Positions 1 to 10,779 of a DNA stretch of 64,000 nucleotides are shown here, one piece after another (the first letter of the stretch is position 1; every line of letters begins with the position of its first letter). Origin of the DNA: Brachypterus glaber (taxonomy: Eukaryota > Arthropoda > Insecta > Coleoptera > Kateretidae); the NCBI GenBank assembly GCA_958510825.1, contig OY294049.1, positions 28,824,620 to 28,888,619 of the forward strand. Reading direction: 5' to 3'. Below the pieces are notes generated by a model that had not been told where the DNA came from, searched no databases, and saw only the letters and a list, made by a program, of their open reading frames with translations. Position numbers and translations under genes: made by a program.

Positions 1-350
1 TTTAAATGCCTCTAAACTTGATTGTTTGGACCTGTAATATTAAAATACCAAGAGAAAATGATAAATTTTCTGATTTTTTACCATAAGGCGTTATTTGATT
101 ATTACTTAACTCTTAAAGTTTAACGAGATTTTATTTAGTATTTCGTTTAAAATAAGGTTGATTGGACTCTTGGGCGCTAAAATAAAAATATTACTTTTAT
201 ATTTTAGAAATTTATCTTTAATATAATGACGTTACAACGCACAAATTGTGCGTTGTGATGCCAGCAGCTTGCCGAGATGGAAGGACAATTATAATTTAGC
301 TTAGATGACGTTACAAATCTGCAAGTTCTGTGTCTCTAAAAAGTAAAAAA
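1..350. other. AT-rich intergenic sequence, no gene seen
   Basis: No supported reading frame. The only structure is a near-perfect 23-bp hairpin at about 233-255 (ACAACGCACAA arms around one base). Confidence 0.5.
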
Positions 351-579
351 TAAAAACTTTTCGCAAAAAAAATGAACCGACTTCTGTGTCTCTAAAAATT
401 AAAAAATTAAAAATACTTAAGTCGGTGCCAATTTCACAGCAAACAATAATAAAATAATGTAAAAACAATTGTTAGTAATAAATTTAGGGAATGGTGAAAT
501 TGGCACCGATATAAGTATTTTTTATTTTTTACTTTTTAGAGACAGAAGTCGGTTCATTTTTTTTTGCGAAAAGTTTTTA
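351..579. repeat. Foldback MITE-like inverted repeat
   Basis: The left arm (about 351-437) starts TAAAAACTTTTCGC and contains GAACCGACTTCTGTGTCTC and TCGGTGCCAATTTCAC. The right arm (about 493-579) is its reverse complement with a few differences. The loop is about 55 bp and AT-rich. There is no coding capacity. It resembles a non-autonomous foldback DNA element. No target duplication could be assigned. Confidence 0.7.
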
Positions 580-1320
580 TCTAATATTTAAAAGGTTAAA
601 TAAAACTACACAAAAAAATGTTATTACCATTTTTTCCAGCGCCGCCCCCCATTAGTTTAGTTTAGTTTAGTTTATTAGTTTAGTTTATTACCCCCAGAAT
701 GTAAAAAATTGTTTCTAGACACAACTTATTTATTTATTTTTTTCATGGCTCCCTCCCCCCTCTCCCCGAAATGTACAAAAATGTAATAAATTGTTTCTAG
801 ATATAACTTTTTTATGAGAAAGTATTCTCGCTCATTTGAGACGGCTGTTTTTTTATAATGATTTCAACTTACTTTATACATGATTATTATTAAGAGGTAC
901 TACTTCCACACAACGAAATTTGTTCACTAATTTAAAACAGAATGGATGCGCTTTTATATTTGCAAAATAAAAGTTTTGTTTATAATTTTAACATCGGTAC
1001 TTAGTACAACCAAAAGTGCAGATATATTGAAATCATCGCCTAGAAGTCAAAATTTTTGACCATTTTTTTTTCAAATTTCTTGACGTTTTAGACCTTCCTG
1101 ACTAAAAAATTTGTCAGTCAGTCCTTTTTTTAATTTTTTTTTCGACTTAGTTTTTTATGATTGAAATTAGTAAAATTTCCTAATTTTCAAATCGAGTTTT
1201 TGAAAAACCTGTAAACAATTTTCAAATATTTTCTATAGCAAAAGGTAGATTATTACTATAGTTAGAACATATTAATACTTCAGACAAATATTATTTATAT
1301 AAAAAAAAATTATTAACGAT
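580..1320. other. Non-coding stretch with short simple repeats
   Basis: It holds a short TTTAG-type repeat at about 650-690 and C-rich/T-rich low-complexity patches at 640-770. About 995-1105 (TATTGAAATCATCGCC, AAGTCAAAATTTTTGACC) resembles 8945-9030, so it is a fragment of a dispersed repeat. No gene is seen. Confidence 0.45.
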
Positions 1321-1324
1321 AAAC

Positions 1325-1970
1325 TATTTAACCCCGCTGGACCAGTTAACCCCATAGGGCAGGGTTAAAAAGTCCAAACCACTACTCAGGGTTAACTGAT
1401 CCACTAACAAAAATGTATTGTATTGTAATTATTGTGAATAAAAACGATTTGAAATCAAATAAAATTTAATTCTAGCATAAAAATAGACAACATAATATGT
1501 TAAATATTAGATATATCTGAGGGTTAACTGGTCCGGGGTTAACTGGACATGGCCCAGTTAACCCCGAGCTAATTAATATTGACAAAAGTGGTCCAGTTAA
1601 CCCCGAACCAGTTAACCACTAAATAAAATCTTAAAATTTTAATACTTAATAAGATATTAGAAGGCGGCAATTATGCAGAATAAATAATAAAATACTCAGT
1701 ATATTAGGTAAAATATTAGTCTAGATCCCCATATTAATAATAAAGTATTAATTAAAAAATAAAAGTTAAGGTAAATACCTACTTTTCATAGAAAAAAATT
1801 AACTTTCTTTACTACAACTTACACGTGGACAACATGGTCCGTCATAATACTTTAAACCATACTACTAACTAAATATCACTAGAATTTGCCCTAAGGCGCC
1901 AATACTAATAAAAAAAGTTGATAAAATCCAGGTAGACCAGTTAAACTGGCCCAGTTAGCCCCGACTTCGC
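1325..1970. repeat. Cluster of CCAGTTAACCCC motifs in both orientations
   Basis: The 12-mer CCAGTTAACCCC or close variants recur at about 1342, 1552, 1582, 1604 and 1945. Its reverse complement GGGGTTAACTGG lies near 1535-1546, with partial copies nearby. Spacing is irregular, so this is not a simple tandem array. It may be the subterminal repeat region of a DNA transposon or a cluster of protein-binding sites. No ORF is associated with it. Confidence 0.5.
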
Positions 1971-2189
1971 CTATTAAAAACAAAAAAAAAAAACGAAAAA
2001 AGGGCGACGTTAGGCACTCAAGCAACTTTTTAACCAAACAATGGTGAAAACCCCATATCAATATCAATACTTTCTATTCATTGTTCTTTGAAGAAGATTT
2101 TACATATAATTTTTATATAAGGGTATTTCTGTGAAAATCGGTTAACTTCAGGTTATGCACATATATTTAAAATTCTATCCGACGTATTT
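1971..2189. other. Short AT-rich spacer
   Basis: A poly(A)-rich patch lies at about 1978-2000. Nothing else is recognisable. Confidence 0.4.
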
Positions 2190-2277
2190 AATAATAATAA
2201 TAATAATAATATTTATTGCCAGAAAAAAATATAATACAGGTACAAATCCTAATTAAATGCTAAAAGGGCAACAAATA
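2190..2277 (-). mobile_element. LINE 3'-end fragment with TTA-type tail (dead on arrival)
   Basis: Read on the minus strand, a short unique segment ends in CTGGCAATAAATA followed by about eight ATT/TTA units. This resembles the 3' end of a CR1- or jockey-group retrotransposon. It is truncated to under 100 bp and abuts the foldback that starts at 2278. Confidence 0.5.
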
Positions 2278-3053
2278 TTTAGTTACAAGTAAAACACAAA
2301 AACCCTCGGATAGGTCGATTTTTATTTTTAATTTTGCAAATTATGGTGTAATAAAAGTTATTAAAATTTGCACCCCCTTGCACCCTCACCCCCCAACTTT
2401 TTTTTTTCAAATTGCAATCTACCCCTTGTGACACTTCGTTGGAAAGGTAATTTAATAAGCTTTCCAACGGTGTATAATAAAGCCTAATTTGGTAAAGGGC
2501 TAATGATAAAATGCACAATTTAGTTTATTATAAAGACATGTAAAGTATAACTTTAGTTCACTATAAATGTTCAAATTGATGTCCTTCAGCTCCTTGACAG
2601 TGGACAGTAAAAAAACGGGATTAAAATCGATTAAATAGTAAACATAAAATTGGTCAATAAAAAGAAAAAAAATTGCATTTTTCAACAGGGTATAAAATAT
2701 TACAATAAGTTTAAAACAACCTTATTTAGATTCTCAGGAAGGTGCCAAGTAGGAAATAGGGCAACAATTACCATATTATGCGTAATATTTCACACAAACA
2801 ATGTTTAAATAAAACATGCGTTTTTTCATAGACCCTTTAACAAATTAGGCTTTATCATACACTGTTGGAAAGCTTATTAAATTACCTTTCCAATGATGTA
2901 TCACAAGGGGTAGGTTGCTATTTGAAAAAAAAAAGTTGGGGGGTGAGGGTGCAAGGGGGTGCCAATTTTGATAACTTTTTTTAGACCAAAATTTGCAGAA
3001 TTAAAAATATAAATCGACCTGTCTGAGGATTTTTGTATTTTACTTGTAACTAA
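2278..3053. repeat. Foldback element, ~240-bp arms
   Basis: Starts TTTAGTTACAAGTAAAA and ends with the reverse complement TTACTTGTAACTAAA. Arms at about 2278-2517 and 2815-3053 align along their length, for example GCACCCCCTTGCACCCTCACC on the left and its complement at 2945-2965. The central ~300 bp is not inverted. Predicted ORFs here are short and unsupported. It is a non-autonomous foldback element with no identified transposase source. Confidence 0.75.
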
Positions 3054-3205
3054 AAAGTTATTCGGGTGATTCCAGACTTAATGCACGCACTGTATATATT
3101 AGGATTATTTTAAAATTCGTCCTTACTCACTTAAAATATCAGCCCCTTGTCTTGTCACCATTACAATTATTAAATGCTTATATTTTTTTTAAATTATTAG
3201 GTTTA

Positions 3206-4383
3206 TACACGGTGTATTTGAAATAGGGTAGGAAATTTTAACATGTGATTCTATATCATAAAATATGACAAAAAGTTCCTATAAACATATGTCTAAAAAT
3301 GCGTCATAAGGGAGCTACGCCCCTTTGAAAGTGGCTAAAAAAATCGGTTTTTATTTAATAACTCAGGAACCCTTTGAGATATATCAACGAGGTTTTGCAC
3401 ATCAACTAATCCTACCAAGGCCCGTTTTTATGTGTTATTTTCATGTACTTATTTTAACCAGGGGTGTGCGAAACGGGTGGGGCTTATCAGTTTGATGTCC
3501 CAAACTTTTTTCTGTGTAACTTTTTTGCAATTTTATTTTTAAAATATGATTCCTCAGGTCAAAATACATAAAAAAGGTACTCTTGTTGTAATACTGTAGG
3601 ATTAACCGTTTTCGAGAAAAATTCATTTGAAGGTGAAATTCCACGGTTCGAGGACGAAAAATTATATACTAAAATGTTGAAAACCAAAATTTTAATGATG
3701 CAAGGCGAATGTACATTAAAAAATAAGAAAAAAACCTCATATACAGATACTTCCAAAAATCAATCCTAATGGAGCTATGGTCTCGTAAATATGCACCATT
3801 TTTAAAGGGCTATGGTAGGTTTAAAAGCGTTTTTTTGACCTACATGTATGGAAAAAATTTTTCTTAGTTTTTGATGTAGAATAACATTGCATCATTAAAA
3901 TTTTGGTTTTGACATTTTAGTATTTAATTTTTCGTCCTCGAACGGTGAAATTTCACCTTCAAATGAACTTTTCTCGAAAACGGTTAATCCTACAGTATTA
4001 CAACAAGAGTACCTTTTTTATGTATTTTGACCTGAGAAATCATATTTCACAAATAAAATTGCAAAAAAGTTACACAGAAAAAAGTTTGGAACAAAAAACT
4101 AATAAGGCCCCCCCGTTTCGCACACCCCTGGTTTAAGTAAGTACGTGAAAATGACATACAAAGATGGGCCTTATTAGGATTAATTCACGTGCAAAACCTC
4201 GTTAATATATCTCAAAGGGTTCCTGAGTTATTAAATAAAGACCGATTTTTTTAGCCAATTTCAAAGGGGCGTAGCTCCCTTATGACGCATTTTTAGACAT
4301 ATGTTTATAGGAACTTTTTGTCATAATTTATTATGTAGAATCACCTGTTAAAATTTCCTACCCTATTTCAAATACACCCTGTA
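3206..4383. mobile_element. Foldback MITE, family F copy 1 (TACACGGTGT ends)
   Basis: It begins TACACGGTGTATTTGAAATA and ends TATTTCAAATACACCCTGTA, so the termini are inverted and end in TA. Arms of about 500 bp are inverted copies of each other, including CGTCATAAGGGAGCTACGCC. A second copy lies at 37354-38534 and a diverged, truncated relative at 54781-55570. The TA ends fit a Tc1/mariner-type element, but no transposase is present. Each arm carries the same 63-67-codon open frame (3441-3644 minus, 3945-4136 plus), most likely a by-product of the repeat. Confidence 0.8.
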
Positions 4384-4494
4384 CAGTTGTTTTACTTTTA
4401 ATTATTTTTAAGGTACTCTCTAAAGTGCTAAGAATCTATTAATATAAATTCTAAAATAATTTTTATCACTTTTTTTCAATTTAAAGTAGCGTAC

Positions 4495-4750
4495 TCAAGA
4501 TCGGGCGTCAGGAAAATATGATTTCCGTCAAAAAAAATCCATCTCTGTCTGTCGGCCTGTGTGTCCGGGAAATTTGTGACCACGATAACTCAAGAACGCT
4601 TCGGACTAAATACTCCAAATTTGTAGCGTAGGTTGATTATCCAAAGTTCTAGGCTGGGATTATTTTTGGTAAAAATCGGATTGGGGTACGGGGGTAAAAT
4701 GTGGTAAAAAATATTTTTTTCAAAAACATTTTTTTTTCAATTTTTTTGAA
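4495..4750. repeat. Dispersed repeat fragment (CTCAAGAACGC type)
   Basis: It contains CTGTCTGTCGGCCTGTGTG followed by GGGAAATTTGTGACCACGAT, AACTCAAGAACGCTTCGG and GGTAAAAATCGGATTGGG. Related copies are at 46915-47165 and 55650-56040. It is a non-coding dispersed repeat of unknown class. Confidence 0.6.
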
Positions 4751-4813
4751 AAAAAAAATTAATGAACCTAGGCCTATAGGGTAAAGTATTGTTTTGTTGG
4801 CAGCAGTATTTCT

Positions 4814-5325
4814 ATATTATTTACAGCGCCTGCTCTAGAATAATATTATACGGTAGTTTCCAATTTCCCAAAATCGTCAAAAAACGTCCTAGAGAAAAAA
4901 TTCTTGGATACAAATGTGTTTCATGAAAAAATAAGAAACTTTGAAAATGCGCGTCCGTCCGTCCGTCGGATGTCACTATTTTTGTAGACACGATAACTCC
5001 AGAACGAATATCCGATCGACTCGAAATTTACAGAAAAAATCAAATTCTATGACGGGAAGATCCCTGTTGTTTTTTAAAGTAATCAAAAAAAAACAAAAAA
5101 GTTGAAGTTTTTAAAAAAATTAAATTTTCAAATTTTATTTTTCAAAATATTTCGTTTTTCAATAAAAGAAAATAAAAAAAAGAAAATTTAAAAATTTTGA
5201 GTTTTTTTTTAATTTAAAAAAAAATCAATTTTTTTTCTTTTTTTTAAGAACATGTCATTTTTTAAGGTTAATTTTTTTTAATTATTTTTTTTAAGTACAA
5301 TATACCATTTACTGTGAATAATATA
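4814..5325 (+). repeat. MITE-like repeat, family G copy 1 (ATTATTCACAG ends)
   Basis: Begins near ATTATTTACAGCGCC and ends ACTGTGAATAATATAT, so the termini are inverted (ATTATTCACAG-type). Inside are GTCCGTCCGTCCGTCGGATG, ACACGATAACTCCAGAACGA and long A/T tracts. Other members are at 5913, 6709-7437 (reverse), 8216-8789 and a fragment at 54512. Immediately downstream is the shared tail GCGTAGCATTACATATCTTC. Non-coding. Confidence 0.65.
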
Positions 5326-5912
5326 TATAATGGAATGCGTAGCATTACATATCTTCACGACTTGTTTTTCATCAATGATGAATCATCATGGACAAGAAAA
5401 ACTTTTTAAATAATTTTTATATGCTTGCAACTGTCTATCTAGTTTTTAATGCTTAAATTGTTTGTCCAAACATAAAAATTTCGATTTTTAGTGGCATAAA
5501 AAATCGAACAACTGATAAATTTAAAATTTTTGGAAAACAGGGATAAATCACACCTAATACCAAACATTTTAAATATATTTTTTTAAATTTAAAATAAAAA
5601 CCCAGAAGGTAGCCCAAATATTCAAAATCATCCATTACAATTGTATCAGAAATTATTTGTACATTATAAATAATTTTAATTTTATTACATATAAATTTTG
5701 GACTTGGTCGTATTTGTGTACAAATTTAAAAATTTTATGCAAAGCTAGATTTAATCTGAAACGATTAATTTCGGGGACTTCTTTGAATAAAATATGAATA
5801 AAAACTTTTTAAAATAAGATTTACTATTCGATTAACATTTTAATTACTTCCTCATAAAAGATTTTTGTTTTGAAAACAAAATCAATTTTTTTTTACCTTA
5901 AATCATCGTATT
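5326..5912. other. AT-rich stretch, no gene seen
   Basis: Apart from the family-G tail at 5335-5365 nothing is recognisable. A 60-codon minus-strand frame at 5453-5635 lacks any recognisable motif. Confidence 0.4.
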
Positions 5913-6480
5913 ATATTATTCACAGCGCCTGCGCTAGAATAATATTCTAAGGTAGTTTCGAATTTTCAAAAAAAAATCAAAAATAGTCCTAGACAAAAAA
6001 ATCTTGGATATAAATTTGTTTCATAAAAAATAAGCTACTTTTTTTTCAAATGTCCGTCTGTCTGTCCAGTCTGTCTGTCCGTCTGATGTCATGATTTTTG
6101 TAAACACGATAACTCAAGAACGAATAATCCGATCAACTTGAAATTTTTAGGAAAAATCAAGTTTCACGAGGGGAAGATCCCTATTGTTTTTGAAAGTATC
6201 CCTCCCCCCAAAAAAAACAAAAAAGTTATGGGGGCTTATACTTTTTAAAAAATCGAAAAAAGCTGAAAGAAAATTCCGATTAACGCAATTTTTTCAGGAA
6301 AAATTACTTTTATTATAAGGATCAATTCTAAAAAAAATTAAAAAAATTAAAAAAATTAGAATTTTTTTTGAATTTTTTTTTTGAAAAATTTTTTTTTTCG
6401 GTTTTTCGTTTTTCTCGAAAAGAAAATTTAGTAAAAAAAATTTAAAAGTTTTTTTGAAAACTTTTTTTTTGAAATTTTTT
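5913..6480 (+). repeat. MITE-like repeat, family G copy 2 (3' end replaced)
   Basis: Begins ATATTATTCACAGCGCCTGC and contains TCCGTCTGTCTGTCC and CACGATAACTCAAGAACGAA. The distinctive 3' terminus is not found before the poly(A/T) region near 6480, so the copy looks truncated or rearranged. About 230 bp of unannotated AT-rich sequence follows before copy 3. Confidence 0.6.
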
Positions 6481-6708
6481 TTCAATGAGACTGCCCTACA
6501 AAAAAAGATTTTTTTTTACTATTTCATGAGTTTAAAAAAATGTCCTTGCTTTAACATCATTTGCCTTGCTTTAAAGAAAATGCTTATAATAAGTACATGG
6601 AATTTAAATGAAATAACTAATTGCTTCAAAATTATTTATTAGTACAAATCTTTAATTTTTCCAATAAAGGCAAGCCTTGAAGATATGTAATACTACGCAT
6701 TCCATTAT

Positions 6709-7437
6709 ATACTATTCACAGTTAATGGTATATTGCATTTTTCCAAATACTAAAAAATATTTCCAAAAAAATACAATTTTTTTCAAAATTCTTTTTTTAA
6801 AAAACGAAAAGCTAAAAAAAAATTCTTCAAAAAAAAACTAAAAAACTTTTTAAAAAATCTAAATTTTTAATTTTTTTTCTTAGGCGAAAAAGGAAAAAAA
6901 AATTGAAAAAAAAATCATTAAAAAAAATATAAAAAAAAAATCAAAATTTTTATTTTTTTATTTTCTTTTTGCAAAAAATGAAAAATTTTCGTTTGGACTT
7001 TTTTTTTTGAAAATGATAGTTTTTAATTTTTTAAAAAAAGTTTAAACCCACATTACTTTTTTTTGTTTTTGGAGGGATTACTTTGAAAAACAATGGGGAT
7101 CTTCCCCTTACAGAACTTGATTTTTCCTGAAAATTTGGAATGGATCGGATTATTCGTTCTTGAGATATCGTGTCTACAAAAAACGTGACATCGGACAGAC
7201 GGACGGACGGACAGACGGACAGACGGACATACGGACAGACGGACAGACGGACAGACGGACAGACGGACAGACGGACAGACGGACAGACGGACAGACGGAC
7301 ATTTTCAAAGTTTCTTATTTTTTGATGAAACACATTTGTATCCAAGAATTGTTTGTCTAGGACGTTTTTTGACGATTTTGGGAAATTTGAAACTACCGTA
7401 TAATGCTATTCTAGAGCTGCGAGCTGTGAATAGTATA
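6709..7437 (-). repeat. MITE-like repeat, family G copy 3 (reverse orientation)
   Basis: In reverse orientation to copies 1, 2 and 4: it starts ATACTATTCACAGTTAATGG and ends GAGCTGTGAATAGTATA. It shares GATCTTCCCC and the GTGTCTACAAAAAACGTGAC block. It carries the longest GGACAGAC microsatellite of the family. The two overlapping ORFs here are translations of that microsatellite and not genes. Confidence 0.65.
7193..7300 (+). repeat. GGACAGAC/GGACGGAC microsatellite
   Basis: Roughly a dozen near-perfect octamer units, nested inside the family-G copy. Other family members carry shorter, complementary GTCCGTCT runs at the same internal position. Confidence 0.9.
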
Positions 7438-7524
7438 ATAATTGGGCACATAAAATAAATAAACCAATAACTTTATTTTAAAAACGGTATTTTTTACTTT
7501 AAGAAATTTCAATTTTAATTTTAA

Positions 7525-8110
7525 AACTTTATGTTTCGACTTGAGTTTTTATTACTTTTATCCAACACCTTCACAGAAAACTTGTTTTGAGCACTATTTT
7601 AAATGTCAAAAGTGAGTTTTTTTCCACTAGTGACTAAAAATTTTTCACCCACTCTTTTACGTACAGCTTTTGATCTCACCCAAAATTAGTTACATACCCT
7701 ATTAATTAAGTATTATAACTATTCTATAAATAGAAGCACGTTAACTAAACCATAAAAATTAAAGAAAACCCCAAATTATTCTTTAGTTTTTGAATAAAAT
7801 ACACTGTTTTTATTAAAAATTCTGTCATCACCGCGTCCATTTTGACGTTTGTAAGAAATGTAAAACTAGCAATTGTTTATTTTTAATAGGCCATATTTTA
7901 GTATTAAGAAAACTTAATCTTAATATTTTTGACATAATTTTTCGCAAAACTATGGATTTTTATTTAAAAATAAAAGGTGTTGGATAAAATTAAATTCTCA
8001 ACTCGTGTATTAAGTGATTTTATCCACTTAAGAATATCAGCCCACGAGGCCGTCAGGCCGAGGATAAAATGCTACTTAATACATTAGTTAAGAAAATAAC
8101 TATTTTTCAA
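7525..8110. repeat. Degenerate foldback repeat
   Basis: CGACTTGAGTTTTTATTACT followed by TTATCCAACACCTT at 7536-7569 is the inverse of AAGGTGTTGGATAA and CTCAACTCGTG at about 7973-8006. A second, shorter inversion (ATACACGAG versus TTAATACATTAG) lies at 8000-8090 around GGCCGTCAGGCCGAGGATAA. It resembles an old foldback MITE. Confidence 0.45.
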
Positions 8111-8215
8111 TTTATTCAAACGTTTTATTTCTATATTCGAAAATATTTTAACTATGTCAACCAGGTTCTTAATCTTAAAGTATAAGTGTTAGCATTAATT
8201 CCATGCATATCTTTA

Positions 8216-8789
8216 TAATATTATTCACAGCGCCAGTGCTAGAATAATATACGATAGAACGATCAAAAAAAGTTCTAGACAAAAAAGTCCGTCCGTCCGT
8301 CTGATGTCACGATTTTTGTAGACACGATGACTCAAGAACGAATAATCCGATCGTATATAAATTTTCAGGAAAAATCAAGTTCTGTAAGGAGAAGATCCCT
8401 ATTGTTTTTGAAAGTAATCCCCCCAAAAACAAAAAAGTTATGGTTAAACTTTTAAAAAAATCGAAAAATGCTGAAAGAAAATTCCGATTCAAGTAATTTT
8501 ATACAAAAATAAATAAATAAATAAATAAATTAAAAAAATTTCAAACTGTATTTTTAGATTTTTTTTTTCAAAAAAATTTTTTTTTTCGTTGAAAATTGAA
8601 AGTTTAAAAAAAAAAGATTTATTTTTTCTGAAAACTTTTTTTTTGAAAAATTTTTTTTTTTAGTAATTTTTTGTTTTCCAAAAAAGATCTTTTTAAAAAA
8701 AATCTATTTTTTTGTTATTTTTTTTTGAAAATTATTTTTTTTAAGTATTTGGGAAATGCAATATACTAATTGATTACTGTGAATAATAT
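8216..8789 (+). repeat. MITE-like repeat, family G copy 4
   Basis: Begins TAATATTATTCACAGCGCCA and ends ATTACTGTGAATAATAT. It contains GTCCGTCCGTCTGATGTCAC and ACTCAAGAACGAATAATCC. The tail GCGTAGCATTACATATCTTC follows. An AAATAAAT simple repeat sits at 8507-8530. Confidence 0.65.
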
Positions 8790-9392
8790 GTATGCGTAGC
8801 ATTACATATCTTCACGGCTTGTTTAAGTAATATCTTGGTGTGAGTTAAGGTTTTATATTTTAAGTACTTCAGTACCTTGATATAAGGTAAGATGTAAACA
8901 AAAAGTGGTGTTAATAAGCTACTAATAATATCCTGGTTATTACATCGACACTTAGTGCTACTAAGAGAGCCCATGTATTGAAATCTTCGCTGAAAAGTCA
9001 AAATCTCTGACCATGTTTTTTCACCTCGCCTGGTTGTTAGCATACCATCGCTTTCTTTTGGCCTGGTCTTCTTAAATGTTTACTTCTTCTTCTCTTCATT
9101 AATTATGACCTTTTGGACACTTATGGTCTTGAACTATCGTCCTTTTTGACCAGATACAAGTGTTATAATTGTTTCAAATAAATAAAATTTCTCCTATCAT
9201 AACTTCAAAAACATGTGGATAACCCTAATCCAGATTCAACCACCAAATTACATCACATATACTAACTTTCCATTGTAAAATCAATATCAAAAGTTATAAC
9301 GATTGTAGATTTAATAATATTTTCTTAACAAAACAAACGCCAACTACAACATAAAACTAAATGAAGAAAACTACTTTTAAACACTTCACAAC
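8790..9392. other. Non-coding spacer upstream of a LINE relic
   Basis: 8945-9050 resembles 1000-1100 (dispersed repeat fragment). The remainder is AT-rich and may hold decayed 5' LINE sequence. An in-frame TAA 12 bases before the first ATG of the next feature shows the coding region is truncated or broken here. Confidence 0.4.
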
Positions 9393-10508
9393 ATGAAGAA
9401 CACAAGCCTAGGCTACGACTACATCCCATGGAGCATTGTTAAAAAATTGAACTCAAATATTCACCAACATATAATAAAAATATACGAATACTGCATCCAA
9501 AATAATTTTTTCCCTCAGTCATGGAAAAAGGGAACCATAACCGCAATACCAAAAAATAGCGCAAGTATAAACACAGTACAAAACTTTCGTCCAATAACAC
9601 TACTACCAGTCCTGGGAAAATTACTAGAGAAGATAATAAGAAATGAGATCTACAAAAAAGTAAAAAAGAAGATTCCTAAACACCAATTTGGTTTTATGGA
9701 GGGAAGCTCTACAATCCACCCAATTACATTACTAGCTTCAAACATACAAACATCCAAACTAAAAAACCAAAAGACAGCAGCATTGTTGTTGGACATACAA
9801 AAAGCCTTTGACGGAATATGGCATAAAGGCCTTCTATATAAAATGCACAAAATAGGTTTAGACAAACATTGGATACACCTAATCAAAAATTTCCTAGACC
9901 GCACACTACAGGTGAAAGTCAATGATGAAATATCTGATGAATTTAAAGCAGAAGAGGGGGTACCACTTCAATTAAATTACCACACAATAAGGCCCCAACC
10001 TACAGTAAAATACCTAGGTATTTATTTAGACAAGAAACTCAACTTTAACTACCATACAAAAATGATGAAAAACAACGCCATTAAGAGAAGCAAATTGTTT
10101 AGAAAGTTGACATACAAAGACAAAACACTGGAGACCAAAAAAATTGTACAAATATACACCACTATAATCAGGCCCATTCTTGAGTACGGACCAACCATCT
10201 TTTTAAACTTAAAAAGCCCAGCTATTAAAAACCTGGAAGTAGCAGAAACCACCTCCCTAAGAGTACTCACCAAACTCAGACACCCAAACAACCCTATTCA
10301 CAACCCTAGTAACGCATTGCTATACAACACCACACAAGTAACACCTATCATGGACAGAATACAAAATCTAGCAAAGGGGTTTGTAGAAAAGGAAGAGAAT
10401 ATGTTAAAAATAAACACATGTATACAAAGAAATAGAGATATACCAACAAGATTCAAATTCGCAGAATCTACGATAATAGAGATACTACAAGACCTATCTT
10501 TAAATTAA
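9393..10508 (+). pseudogene. Jockey-like LINE reverse transcriptase, 5'-truncated and with its catalytic block deleted
   Basis: 371-codon open frame of a non-LTR retrotransposon ORF2. Early RT blocks are clear: NTSLGYDYIP (res 3-12), the NFRPITLLPVLGKLLEKII block (about res 63-81), HQFGF (about 96) and LLLDIQKAFDGIWH (about 130-143). After EEGVPL (about 187-192) the expected ...QGSxLSP block, the YADD catalytic pair and part of the palm are absent. The frame resumes at TVKYLGIYLDKKLNF (about 204-218) and runs through the thumb and C-terminus. The internal deletion kept the frame but removed the catalytic aspartates, so it cannot be active. No APE endonuclease is present upstream. Family assignment to the jockey group rests on sequence style and the 3' end. 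Confidence 0.85.
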
Positions 10509-10725
10509 ATCTAACAGAAGACTGAAATAGAATTAAGGAACTCATATATATATTATTAATTTTTTTTTTATCATGAATAAGAGTAAAACCATTTTTTTTT
10601 GTTATCATAAATAAGATATACTTATTATGTATGTAAAACTTCACAGGCTGAAGGACTTCGGTCGATGGCCAGTTGACTATGTAATAGCTCAATAAAGAAC
10701 GTTTACTACTACTACTACTTCTTAA
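10509..10725 (+). mobile_element. LINE 3' UTR and ACT/TAC-repeat tail of the preceding element
   Basis: Contains GGCTGAAGGACTTCGGTCGA and GGCCAGTTGACTATGTAAT, then CTCAATAAAGAACGTTTACT running into ACTACTACTACTACTT. This resembles the 3' end of insect jockey-group elements with a trinucleotide tail. Confidence 0.6.
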
Positions 10726-10779
10726 CAAACACATTTTTACATAAATTACTTAATGCAGCTGGCGCGAAAAACTTACGCC

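Noticed and set aside
7031..7360. Opposed ORFs of 104 and 66 codons
   Set aside because: Translations of the GGACAGAC microsatellite (Arg/Leu/Ser/Val or Thr/Asp/Gly/Gln repeats).
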